Assembly: GCA_944391545.1 (NCBI GenBank) | Contig: CALXTZ010000073.1 | Coordinates: 1 to 6,465 of the forward strand | From: an uncultured Alphaproteobacteria bacterium | GTDB lineage: Bacteria > Pseudomonadota > Alphaproteobacteria > CAAHEQ01 > UBA3637 | Length of the DNA: 6,465 nucleotides | Reading direction: 5' to 3' | In this document: positions 1-5,778 of the stretch, piece after piece | How positions within the stretch are numbered: the stretch's first letter is position 1 | Layout: every line of letters starts with the position of its first letter | Position numbers and translations under genes: made by a program | The notes under the pieces: generated by a model | The model's database searches: none | Told to the model about the DNA's origin: nothing | The model's input: the letters and a program-made list of their open reading frames with translations, nothing else

Positions 1-12
1 GCTTGTTTATTT

Positions 13-70
13 AACGATAGGACGGCCACCGAGACATACACTCTTTCCCTACACGACTCTCATCCGACCG
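13..70 (+). other. Illumina P5/Read-1 adapter contamination at contig edge
   Basis: This stretch aligns without gaps to the 58-nt Illumina P5 plus Read-1 primer sequence, with 48 of 58 bases identical by hand count. The block 37-57 matches exactly. Mismatches cluster in the outer parts, as expected from low-quality adapter reads built into an assembly. Positions 1-12 (gcttgtttattt) lie outside the adapter and are also suspect, since genomic sequence seems to begin only at about 65-71. The adapter supplies the last residues and the stop codon of the overlapping minus-strand gene. Confidence 0.93.
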
Positions 71-1134
71 GGAGCACAAGCACAAGTACCGGAAGAACAA
101 ACCTCATTTGTTCCACATAAAGCATTATTATCATAACAGGTTCCCTCTCTGCAAGATTGACAGCCGGAACAAGCCGGTATACACGCTTGATCTATCGCGC
201 CTTGATCTTTACTTAAATAAAAAATCATCAGGTTCGTTTCCGCATCACAAATATTGGCACTTTCAAATAAAACATCATTCACGGTAACAATTTGATCGGC
301 CGTCACCATATCCAACATCAAAGAACAAACGCGTTTCGGGACGTCGTTCACATGAATAGAAAAAGCATCCTCGCTTTCAATCCAAATAGCCATCGGATAA
401 CCATGCGTGGACACAGACCCGAGTTCCGGGAGGATGAGTTGTCCGAACGCCTTGTCAAAGAGTTGATTGCTATCAAGGGCGGCAAGTTCCCACAGATAAA
501 CGTCATGAATGGTATCATTGGCTTTGTGTTTAGCGAAAGCCCACATGAGGCCGGTGACGGCAACAACGGACAAGATGCCGATAATCGCCAATACGGCGAG
601 CATTTCAATCATGCTTCTGCCGGATTGGGGAGCTACCCGCCGCGCCGCGCGCCCGAAGAATTTCGGCGCGGCGGGGGAAAGAGACTCCGAACGGCAGGAA
701 AGGTAGCCCGTCGTCGTTCCCTTGCTCTGACCGCTGATTTGAGGGAAAAGGCGCCCGAGTTTGATATGTTGGAAAGTTGTTTTCCATCGGCGGGACGAAA
801 GGGCGCGAGTGGGCGCCCCGCCGATATGATGTTCGGTTTCCGGCCGCGCCGCCGTTAGGGAAACCGCCACCGGCCGCGCTGAATTTCTTTGGGCGCATGG
901 CGCGGCCGGAATGAACGGATGCCACACCGAACGGTCGGGACAAACACCCGTTACAGGCAAACCGATTTTTTGCCAAATCTTCCTAAGGGTCGCCCCGCGG
1001 GATATGGGGGACCGGGGCGACCCTTTCCTGAATCGATTGATTAATTTAAATTGTCTGAAAAATGGCCAAAAACAGCCGTTATTCTTTAAATAGGGGGGAG
1101 GGGTGATTGGTAACCGGTTGAAGAATTTCATCAT
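49..1134 (-). CDS. Type IV prepilin-like protein with Cys-rich C-terminus; 3' end lost at contig edge
   Basis: The open frame is 361 codons from the ATG at 1134. That start has a good ribosome binding site (AAAGGAAAGGG, a few bases upstream) and a consensus promoter before it. The recognisable part is a class III prepilin motif: G172 then RSMIEML, with the conserved Glu at +5 (E177), followed by a hydrophobic helix at about 178-200. Prepilin peptidase would be expected to cut after G172. The +1 residue is Arg, not the usual Phe or Met. Residues 201-310 form a soluble domain I do not recognise. Residues 318-353 carry nine cysteines, suggesting a disulfide-rich tip for an extracellular or periplasmic pilin or pseudopilin. 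Two features are odd. The leader before the cleavage site is about 172 residues instead of roughly 5-30, and its DNA is full of GC-rich palindromes. Residues from about 356 on and the stop at 49-51 are adapter sequence, so the true C-terminus is missing. I am confident of the pilin-like fold and not of the specific role. Confidence 0.75.
   Translation of the reverse strand: MMKFFNRLPITPPPYLKNNGCFWPFFRQFKLINRFRKGSPRSPISRGATLRKIWQKIGLPVTGVCPDRSVWHPFIPAAPCAQRNSARPVAVSLTAARPETEHHIGGAPTRALSSRRWKTTFQHIKLGRLFPQISGQSKGTTTGYLSCRSESLSPAAPKFFGRAARRVAPQSGRSMIEMLAVLAIIGILSVVAVTGLMWAFAKHKANDTIHDVYLWELAALDSNQLFDKAFGQLILPELGSVSTHGYPMAIWIESEDAFSIHVNDVPKRVCSLMLDMVTADQIVTVNDVLFESANICDAETNLMIFYLSKDQGAIDQACIPACSGCQSCREGTCYDNNALCGTNEVCSSGTCACAPGRMRVV
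636..675. repeat. GC-rich palindrome, copy 1 of a repeated element
   Basis: A perfect 12-bp inverted repeat (636-647 with 664-675) encloses a 16-nt loop. The core 640-674 is repeated in opposite orientation at 871-905, with 29 of 35 positions identical. It lies about 15 bp from the codon for the prepilin cleavage Gly and is read through in frame on the minus strand as AAPKFFGRAARR. It could form a strong hairpin in DNA or RNA. I infer a small dispersed palindromic element of the REP or Rickettsia-palindromic-element kind, without database support. Confidence 0.75.
786..825. repeat. GC-rich inverted repeat between the two repeat copies
   Basis: The arms ATCGGCGGG (786-794) and CCCGCCGAT (817-825) are perfect 9-bp complements. 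The 22-nt loop contains part of a second small palindrome, GGGCGCCC at 811-818. It lies inside the unusual leader of the prepilin-like gene, between the two copies of the 35-bp palindromic repeat. Confidence 0.6.
870..909. repeat. GC-rich palindrome, copy 2 of a repeated element (inverted)
   Basis: A perfect 10-bp inverted repeat (870-879 with 900-909) encloses a 20-nt loop. On the minus strand 905-871 matches 640-674 at 29 of 35 positions. The arm CCGGCCGCGC occurs once more in direct orientation at 840-849. The prepilin frame reads through it as AAPCAQRNSARP. Read on the plus strand it gives ALNFFGRMAR, close to the KFFGRAAR encoded by copy 1 on the minus strand. Confidence 0.72.
985..1025. 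repeat. Perfect 13-bp inverted repeat at the GC-rich/AT-rich boundary
   Basis: The arms 985-997 (AAGGGTCGCCCCG) and 1013-1025 (CGGGGCGACCCTT) are perfectly complementary around a 15-nt loop. DNA from 1026 to 1134 is AT-rich and DNA from about 630 to 1025 is much richer in GC, so the palindrome lies at the edge of the odd segment. It differs in sequence from the 636-675 and 870-909 repeats. It lies inside the transcribed prepilin leader and would form a very stable RNA hairpin. There is no T-run, so it is not a terminator. Confidence 0.75.
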
Positions 1135-1159
1135 TTATTCCCTTTCCTTTATGAATTCT

Positions 1160-1188
1160 TTTTTATCTCATTCTCACTCCCTTGTCAA
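1160..1188 (-). promoter_or_regulatory. Sigma-70-type promoter of the prepilin-like gene
   Basis: On the minus strand a perfect -35 box TTGACA (1188-1183) is followed by a 17-bp spacer and TAAAAA (1165-1160) as -10. Transcription would start near 1153, about 20 nt ahead of the ATG at 1134, with AAGGAAAGGG in between. The promoter directly follows the pheT terminator. It supports 1134 as the true start despite the odd leader. Confidence 0.75.
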
Positions 1189-1190
1189 TT

Positions 1191-1220
1191 AAAAATCCCT
1201 CCGTTTTATCGAAGGGATTT
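1191..1220 (-). terminator. Rho-independent terminator after pheT
   Basis: An 8-bp stem (AGGGATTT at 1213-1220 pairing with AAATCCCT at 1193-1200) and 12-nt loop follow the pheT stop by about 12 nt. On the minus strand the stem runs into TTTTTAATT. The plus strand also has a T-run after the stem (1222-1227), so it might work in both directions, but no plus-strand gene leads into it. Confidence 0.8.
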
Positions 1221-1232
1221 CTTTTTTACTTT

Positions 1233-3593
1233 TTAAGAGCGCAATTCGGCGCCGGTGTTTTTGTTGACGCAAGCCACAATTCGCCGGGACAAACTGTCGA
1301 TTTCTTCATCCGTTAACGTTTTTTCCGTCGGCTGAATGACAACTTCCACCGCCAATGATTTTTTGCCGGCCGGCAGTTTGTCTCCTTCATAAACATCGAA
1401 GATTCGAACATCTTGAATCAGCTCTTTATCAACAGAATGAATGGCACTCAATAACTTGGCCGCTTCCACCTTTGTATCCATCACGAACGCAAAATCGCGC
1501 GACAACGGCATCAGGTTAGATGCTTTCAGCGGTTTTTGTGTTTTAGATTTGGCTTTGGGCATCGGAATGTTATCCAAATAAATTTCACAAGCAACGACCG
1601 GTACTTTAATCCCGAAAGCCGCTAAAATTTTCGGATGAATTTCCCCAAAATGCGCCAACACGTTTTTGCCGAGCGTTAAACTGCCCGAACGCCCAGGATG
1701 ATACCACGCCGGTGCTTGTTTGTAAATTTGAGCATTAGCGGGTGCTTCCGCCGCTGCTAAACCGACAAGTGCATCCGATTTTGCATCAAAACAATCAACC
1801 GAACGACCTTTATCATCCCAATGGCGATCGTGTGTTGTTCCCGCCCGAACAGCACAGGCAACCATGCGTTGTTGCCCCGGTTGGACGCCGAAAAATTCCG
1901 GACCGACTTCAAAAAGTTGAACGCCTGTTTGACCTCTGTCTAAATTTCGTTTGGCAGCGGATAACAGGTTAGGAATTAAACTTGGGCGCATTTCGTTTAA
2001 ATCAGACGCAATCGGATTTTGAATCATAACTTTCTTACTGTTAAAAAGGTCGGCTAAAGTACTATCCATAAATGACCAAGTGACAGCTTGACATAAGCCT
2101 GCACTTGCTAAAGCACGACGAACAGCAACTTCTCTTTTTTGTGTCGGGGTCAATGTCGAAATAACAATGTCAGATGAACGCATCGGTAAGGCCGGCAATT
2201 TATCATATCCGGCAATTCGAACGATTTCTTCGACAATGTCATTCGGTCCGAACACGTCATTGTACCGCCAGGCCGGAACGGTGATCTGCGTCCCGTCAAC
2301 AACAAAGCCTAATTTTTCCAAAATAGCCGTTGATTGATTTTCGCTTAAATCAATCCCGCACAATTTTTCGACCAACCCGAAATCAAACGCGATCACGCGC
2401 GTTTTGTCGGGAACTTGGCCGGCAATCACCAATTCGGAAGCTTCTCCGCCGCACAAATCCAAAATCATTTGCGTGGCGTTTTCGTTTCCCTGAACGGTCG
2501 CCATGGCATCTACGCCGCGTTCAAACCGAGACCGAGAATCCGATTCAACATTCAAAGCGCGTCCGGTTTTGGCAATGGAAAGCGGTTCGAAAAAGGCAGC
2601 TTCCAAAAAGACATTTTGCGTTTCTTTTGAAACAGCCGTATCAATGCCGCCCATGATGCCGGCAATGCTTTGAGCGTTTTTGTCATCCGCGACAACAACC
2701 ATACCGTCCGAGAGCGTGTATTCTTTGTCATCCAACGTTTGGATTTTTTCGCCGTCTTTGGCCGACCGAACCGTGATATTGCCGGTTAATTTATCAGCAT
2801 CAAAAACATGCAAAGGCCGACATTCGCCGATATTGAAATAGTTGGTCACATCCACCAACGCCGAAATCGGCCGCAATCCGACAGATAAAAGCTTTTGTTT
2901 CAACCAATCGGGGCTTTCACCGTTTCGAACGCCTTTGATGCATCGTCCGACAAACACCGGGCAATCCGGCGTCGTTATCGTGACCGATACCGGGCTTTTG
3001 AACGTTCCTTTAACCGGCGCCGCATCCGTTTGTTTCAATGTGCCGAGGCCGGCCGCTGCTAAATCATGGGCAATCCCTTTGACACCGAAACAATCACCGC
3101 GGTTTGGCGTAACGTTTACGTCAAACACAACATCCGGCTTTAACACATCCACAAAAGGTGTTCCCGCCGGTGCATCCGTGTCTAATTCAATAATGCCCGT
3201 GTGATCTTCGCCCAAACACAGCTCATCTTCGGCACACATCATGCCTTGACTTTCAATGCCGCGAATAACGCCTTTTTGTAATACTTCATTGAATTTCGGA
3301 ATGTTTGTGCCGGGCAGAGCCAAAACACCTTTCATGCCGACTTTGCAATTCGGTGCGCCGCAAACGATTTGCAAAGCTTCTTTTCCCGTCCAAACCGTCA
3401 ACAGGTTTAATTTGTCCGCATTCGGATGTTTTTCAACCGTTTTAATCTCGCCGACGATAAAGCCTTGTAAAGCCGTTGCTTTGTCTTCGATTTCTTCAAC
3501 TTCCAGACCGATCGCCGTTAATGTGTCGGCAATCTCATTCACAGAGGCCGTCGTATCCAAATAATTTTTTAACCAAGAAAGAGAAAATTTCAT
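1233..3593 (-). CDS. pheT: Phenylalanyl-tRNA synthetase beta subunit
   Basis: This is the beta chain of the cytoplasmic (alpha-beta)2 enzyme that charges tRNA-Phe with phenylalanine using ATP. It has 786 residues; the Escherichia coli protein has about 795, so it is full length. Domains in order: N-terminal MKFSLSWLKNYL; an EMAP-like tRNA-binding domain at about 40-150 (HPNADKLNLL at 56-65); the B3/B4 editing region at about 210-370, with VDVTNYFNIGECRPLHVFD and the SRSRFERGVD motif at 353-362; B5 at about 400-470 (PAWRYNDVFGPNDIVEE); a catalytic-like core with WYHPGRSG (630-637) and FGEIHP (649-654); and a C-terminal anticodon-binding FDX-ACB domain at about 694-785. The start is set by GGAGG upstream and by the 4-nt ATGA overlap with the pheS stop, which points to translational coupling and equal subunit supply. 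A terminator follows. No damage is seen. Confidence 0.98.
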   Translation of the reverse strand: MKFSLSWLKNYLDTTASVNEIADTLTAIGLEVEEIEDKATALQGFIVGEIKTVEKHPNADKLNLLTVWTGKEALQIVCGAPNCKVGMKGVLALPGTNIPKFNEVLQKGVIRGIESQGMMCAEDELCLGEDHTGIIELDTDAPAGTPFVDVLKPDVVFDVNVTPNRGDCFGVKGIAHDLAAAGLGTLKQTDAAPVKGTFKSPVSVTITTPDCPVFVGRCIKGVRNGESPDWLKQKLLSVGLRPISALVDVTNYFNIGECRPLHVFDADKLTGNITVRSAKDGEKIQTLDDKEYTLSDGMVVVADDKNAQSIAGIMGGIDTAVSKETQNVFLEAAFFEPLSIAKTGRALNVESDSRSRFERGVDAMATVQGNENATQMILDLCGGEASELVIAGQVPDKTRVIAFDFGLVEKLCGIDLSENQSTAILEKLGFVVDGTQITVPAWRYNDVFGPNDIVEEIVRIAGYDKLPALPMRSSDIVISTLTPTQKREVAVRRALASAGLCQAVTWSFMDSTLADLFNSKKVMIQNPIASDLNEMRPSLIPNLLSAAKRNLDRGQTGVQLFEVGPEFFGVQPGQQRMVACAVRAGTTHDRHWDDKGRSVDCFDAKSDALVGLAAAEAPANAQIYKQAPAWYHPGRSGSLTLGKNVLAHFGEIHPKILAAFGIKVPVVACEIYLDNIPMPKAKSKTQKPLKASNLMPLSRDFAFVMDTKVEAAKLLSAIHSVDKELIQDVRIFDVYEGDKLPAGKKSLAVEVVIQPTEKTLTDEEIDSLSRRIVACVNKNTGAELRS

Positions 3594-4675
3594 CGTTTTT
3601 GTCCTCCGTTTAAACTTAACCCGCTTGTGACAGTCGGCACATCCAACGGCAAAAAGCCGTAATGTTTAATCCAGCGCATGTCCGCATCAAAGAATGAACG
3701 TAAATCCGGAATACCGTATTTTAACATGGCAAACCGGTCGACGCCGAAACCGAAAGCAAAGCCTTGATATTCATTCGGATCCAGCCCGCTGTTTTTAATC
3801 ACGTTCGGATGAACCATGCCGCATCCCAGCACTTCCATCCAGCCTTTGCCGGCTTCGATTTTAAATTCGCCGTTTTCACGCGAACATCCGATGTCAACTT
3901 CGGCAGACGGTTCCGTAAACGGGAAGAAAGACGGGCGAAAACGCATCGGGACGTCATCCACTTCGAAAAAGCGTTTCATGAAATCCACCAACACACCTTT
4001 TAAATGCCCCATATTGGTTTCTTTGTCAATGACCAGCCCTTCGATTTGGTGGAACATCGGCGTGTGCGTCATATCGTAATCGCAACGATAGACCCGACCC
4101 GGAGCCACAATACGGATAGGCGGTTGTTTCTTTTCCATCGTGCGGATTTGAACCGGAGAGGTGTGTGTCCGCAAAATTAAACCGTCGCCGTCTTGCATAA
4201 AGAAAGTCGCCTGCATTTGACGCGCCGGATGGTCGTGCGGAAAGTTCAATGCTTCAAAACAATGGAAGTCGTCTTCAATATCGGGACCTTCTGCCAATTC
4301 AAAGCCCATTTGCGCAAAAATAGTCAACATTTCTTCCATGACTTGCGCAATCGGGTGAATGCGCCCTTGTTGCTGCGGCCGTATGGGCAGCGTCACATCC
4401 ACGGATTCCGTTGCCAGGCGCTGTTCCAATTCTTTTTCTTCCAGCGCTTTTTTCTTGGCATCCAGCGCATCTCCTATTTCCGTTTTGACCAAGTTTAACG
4501 TTTGCCCGGCCATTTTGCGTTCTTCAGGCGGCAATTGACCCAACGTTTTCATCATTTCGGTCAATGTCCCTTTTTTGCCCAAAACAGCCACACGGATGTC
4601 GTCCAGCACCGTCAGGGAATCAGCTTCTTCAATTTTCTTTAAAATATCAGGTTTGAGTGTTTCAAGTGTATCCAT
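3590..4675 (-). CDS. pheS: Phenylalanyl-tRNA synthetase alpha subunit
   Basis: This is the catalytic alpha chain, a class II aminoacyl-tRNA synthetase that forms phenylalanyl-adenylate and acts with PheT. I place the start at the ATG at 4675 (361 residues, MDTLETLKPD) because AAGGAAAG lies just before it. The upstream TTG at 4720 would put the start inside the terminator region. Residues 1-90 form the N-terminal coiled-coil tRNA-binding arm. Catalytic motifs follow: GRIHPIAQVMEEM (104-116), the EGPDIEDDFHCFEALN stretch from 129, FHQIEGLVID (motif 2 region, 208-217), FRPSFFPFTEPSAEVDI (246-262), and motif 3 GFGVDRFAMLKYGIPDLR (309-326). The tail continues about 20 residues past the usual end of the E. 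coli protein, which I recall as typical of alphaproteobacteria. It overlaps pheT by 4 nt. Confidence 0.98.
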   Translation of the reverse strand: MDTLETLKPDILKKIEEADSLTVLDDIRVAVLGKKGTLTEMMKTLGQLPPEERKMAGQTLNLVKTEIGDALDAKKKALEEKELEQRLATESVDVTLPIRPQQQGRIHPIAQVMEEMLTIFAQMGFELAEGPDIEDDFHCFEALNFPHDHPARQMQATFFMQDGDGLILRTHTSPVQIRTMEKKQPPIRIVAPGRVYRCDYDMTHTPMFHQIEGLVIDKETNMGHLKGVLVDFMKRFFEVDDVPMRFRPSFFPFTEPSAEVDIGCSRENGEFKIEAGKGWMEVLGCGMVHPNVIKNSGLDPNEYQGFAFGFGVDRFAMLKYGIPDLRSFFDADMRWIKHYGFLPLDVPTVTSGLSLNGGQKR

Positions 4676-4708
4676 TGTTCTTTCCTTATCAAAGCATAAA
4701 GTAGCGGT

Positions 4709-4737
4709 AGAATAACCCAATAAAAAAGGACCGTCAA
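4709..4737 (-). promoter_or_regulatory. Candidate pheST promoter overlapping the rplT terminator
   Basis: On the minus strand TTGACG (4737-4732) and TATTCT (4714-4709) are 17 bp apart. The -35 box lies in the loop and descending arm of the hairpin after rplT. Predicted transcription starts near 4702, about 27 nt before the pheS ATG. This would allow pheST expression independent of the ribosomal protein genes. The -10 box matches the consensus at only four of six positions. Confidence 0.5.
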
Positions 4738-4751
4738 GAGGACGGCCCTTT
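4722..4751 (-). terminator. Terminator-like hairpin between rplT and pheS
   Basis: Minus-strand 4751-4741 pairs with 4735-4725 in an 11-bp stem with one G-U pair and a 5-nt loop (CTCTT). The descending arm ends in six consecutive T (4727-4722). It lies about 20 nt after the rplT stop. It may be a full terminator, or a partial one or attenuator controlling read-through into pheST. I see no Phe-rich leader peptide like the pheM peptide of E. coli. Confidence 0.75.
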
Positions 4752-4771
4752 AATTTTGAATGCTTTTGATG

Positions 4772-5131
4772 TTAAGCCTTCAACGCCGCCTTGGCTTTTT
4801 CGACCAAACCGGCAAAAGCAGCAGAATCATTCAAAGCAATATCTGCCAGGACTTTGCGGTCCAGTTCGATTCCGGCCTGTTTCAGCCCGCTCATAAATCG
4901 AGAATAAGTCAAACCTTGTTCCCGAACGCCGGCGTTGATACGCGCAATCCATAAAGCACGGAAAGTCGTTTTTTTCTTGCGCCGATCGCGGTAAGCGTAT
5001 TGTAAGCCTTTTTCAACTTTTTCTTTAGCAACCGTAAAGACGTTTTTATTGCGTCCTCTATACCCTTTTGCAAGTTTCAGAACTTTGTTGTGTTTTGCAT
5101 GGGCGACAACGCCTCTTTTAACTCTAGCCAT
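4772..5131 (-). CDS. rplT: 50S ribosomal protein L20
   Basis: This is the large-subunit protein that binds 23S rRNA early in 50S assembly. It has 119 residues, the normal length, and opens with the typical [20 protein letters not shown], then [15 protein letters not shown] and the conserved [18 protein letters not shown]. It is strongly basic in the N-terminal two-thirds, which forms the RNA-binding helix, with the globular domain at about 60-119. AAGGAG before the ATG overlaps the rpmI stop codon, so translation is likely coupled to rpmI. A terminator-like hairpin follows. In some bacteria L20 represses its own operon by binding the mRNA leader; that is not shown here. Confidence 0.98.
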   Translation of the reverse strand: MARVKRGVVAHAKHNKVLKLAKGYRGRNKNVFTVAKEKVEKGLQYAYRDRRKKKTTFRALWIARINAGVREQGLTYSRFMSGLKQAGIELDRKVLADIALNDSAAFAGLVEKAKAALKA

Positions 5132-5142
5132 TTTAAAACTCC

Positions 5143-5340
5143 TTATTTGCCAAGAATGAACCGAATAACTGCCTTGAAGTTGGTCTTATCCAAGATACGA
5201 CCCCCGCGGGCTTGACGTTTCATCTTTGTCGTTTTGCAGGCTAAACAGTGACGTTTATAAGCCGTTGTTCTTTTGATTTTGCCGGTGCCTGTAACGGTAA
5301 ACCGTTTTTTGGCAGCGCTTTTTGTTTTCATTTTGGGCAT
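5143..5340 (-). CDS. rpmI: 50S ribosomal protein L35
   Basis: This is a small basic large-subunit protein of 65 residues, normal for the family, starting [14 protein letters not shown] and continuing [17 protein letters not shown] lies 5' of the ATG. The C-terminal half is divergent, with a CLAC pair (Cys32 and Cys35) and the ending FILGK. It is first in the rpmI-rplT unit, 11 bp ahead of rplT. The translation factor gene infC, which often precedes rpmI, is absent; a divergent intergenic region with its own promoter lies there instead. Confidence 0.97.
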   Translation of the reverse strand: MPKMKTKSAAKKRFTVTGTGKIKRTTAYKRHCLACKTTKMKRQARGGRILDKTNFKAVIRFILGK

Positions 5341-5375
5341 TTTATTTTCCTTATGTTAAATTAAACCATTGTCTG

Positions 5376-5393
5376 CAGGCATCCCATTGCCTG
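5376..5393 (-). promoter_or_regulatory. Small hairpin in the rpmI leader
   Basis: A perfect 6-bp stem, CAGGCA with TGCCTG, and a 6-nt loop lie about 36 nt upstream of the rpmI ATG, inside the predicted 5' leader. Its place fits a site for ribosomal-protein feedback control, but there is no match I can confirm to a known L20 leader. Confidence 0.35.
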
Positions 5394-5412
5394 TTTGACT
5401 CGAAAGGCCTTC

Positions 5413-5441
5413 TTTATACAGCAAAATAAACAAAAGAGCAA
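5413..5441 (-). promoter_or_regulatory. Candidate promoter of rpmI-rplT
   Basis: On the minus strand TTGCTC (5441-5436), a 17-bp spacer and TATAAA (5418-5413) form a sigma-70-type promoter. Transcription would start near 5406, giving a leader of about 66 nt before rpmI. Confidence 0.6.
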
Positions 5442-5580
5442 GCGTTTTTACGGAAATTTATTTATCTGTCTTTTGATTGGGTTGTAAAAAGAAAAGAAGG
5501 GGGCGAAGTTTGTCCTTTCATGTGCATGAATTCGAGAAACGAAAAACGGAAGTTATATCCTTTTGTATGATGAGCTGAAT

Positions 5581-5619
5581 ACGAATAAATGCCCCGTTTT
5601 TGGGGGCCGATTCGTTTTT
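5581..5619 (+). terminator. Terminator-like composite hairpin with no upstream gene
   Basis: The outer stem ACGAAT/ATTCGT (5581-5586 with 5610-5615) encloses the inner stem GCCCC/GGGGC (5591-5595 with 5603-5607), and TTTTT (5615-5619) follows on the plus strand. No plus-strand gene lies upstream, so it would end either an unrecognised short transcript or stray antisense transcription. No convincing promoter was seen before it. Confidence 0.4.
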
Positions 5620-5722
5620 GAAAAGGAATAAATGACCGGTTTGCGCGCCTTTAAAAAAAGATTTTTATAGGCTTTCGTCTTGTTTTTTAAACAATTTTTG
5701 AGACTCTGCCTTGCGAAGTGCA

Positions 5723-5742
5723 ATTTGTTAACTATTTGTTAA
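5723..5742 (+). promoter_or_regulatory. CtrA-like box / 9-bp direct repeat upstream of the -35
   Basis: ATTTGTTAA occurs twice, at 5723-5731 and 5734-5742, with an 11-bp period (about one helical turn). This creates a perfect TTAA-N7-TTAA at 5728-5742, the consensus of the alphaproteobacterial cell-cycle regulator CtrA. It ends 7 bp before the -35 box at 5750, a position suited to control of that promoter. The region is AT-rich, so a chance match cannot be excluded. Confidence 0.5.
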
Positions 5743-5749
5743 TAAATTC

Positions 5750-5778
5750 TTGACATGAATCTGTGCTTTCGTTAAAAT
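5750..5778 (+). promoter_or_regulatory. Strong sigma-70-type promoter of the 5843 gene
   Basis: A perfect TTGACA (5750-5755), a 17-bp spacer and TAAAAT (5773-5778, five of six matches) predict transcription from about 5785. That leaves a leader of about 58 nt ahead of the ATG at 5843. Confidence 0.8.

Noticed and set aside
292..858. Plus-strand 188-codon frame opposite the prepilin-like gene
   Set aside because: It starts inside the antisense of the pilin domain, has no convincing ribosome binding site, and is rich in Arg and Gly from GC-rich repeats. It is a shadow frame.
605..976. Minus-strand 123-codon frame overlapping the prepilin leader
   Set aside because: It is in another frame over GC-rich palindromic DNA, resembles no family I know, and starts with TTG, while the prepilin frame has the better promoter and ATG.
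2330..2656. Plus-strand frames opposite pheT and pheS, such as this 108-codon one
   Set aside because: They are antisense to strongly conserved synthetase domains and have no family resemblance. They are shadows of the real genes.
4687..4695. Mini frame ATG CTT TGA in the pheS leader as an attenuation peptide
   Set aside because: It is two codons long with no Phe codons and no competing hairpin pair downstream, so it does not resemble pheM-type attenuation.
4676..4720. Extended PheS start at the TTG at 4720, adding 15 residues
   Set aside because: The extra residues are encoded between the terminator hairpin and the proper ribosome binding site. The ATG at 4675 has AAGGAAAG and matches the usual PheS N-terminus.
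5632..5670. Tiny plus-strand frame MTGLRAFKKRFL preceded by AAAAGGAATAA
   Set aside because: Only 12 residues, no promoter seen, and it follows a terminator-like hairpin. It is too short to support from sequence alone.
5680..5699. TTGTTT/AAACAA hairpin followed by five T as a terminator
   Set aside because: The stem is almost entirely A-T and only 6 bp with a 3-nt loop, so it is too weak and is expected by chance in AT-rich DNA.
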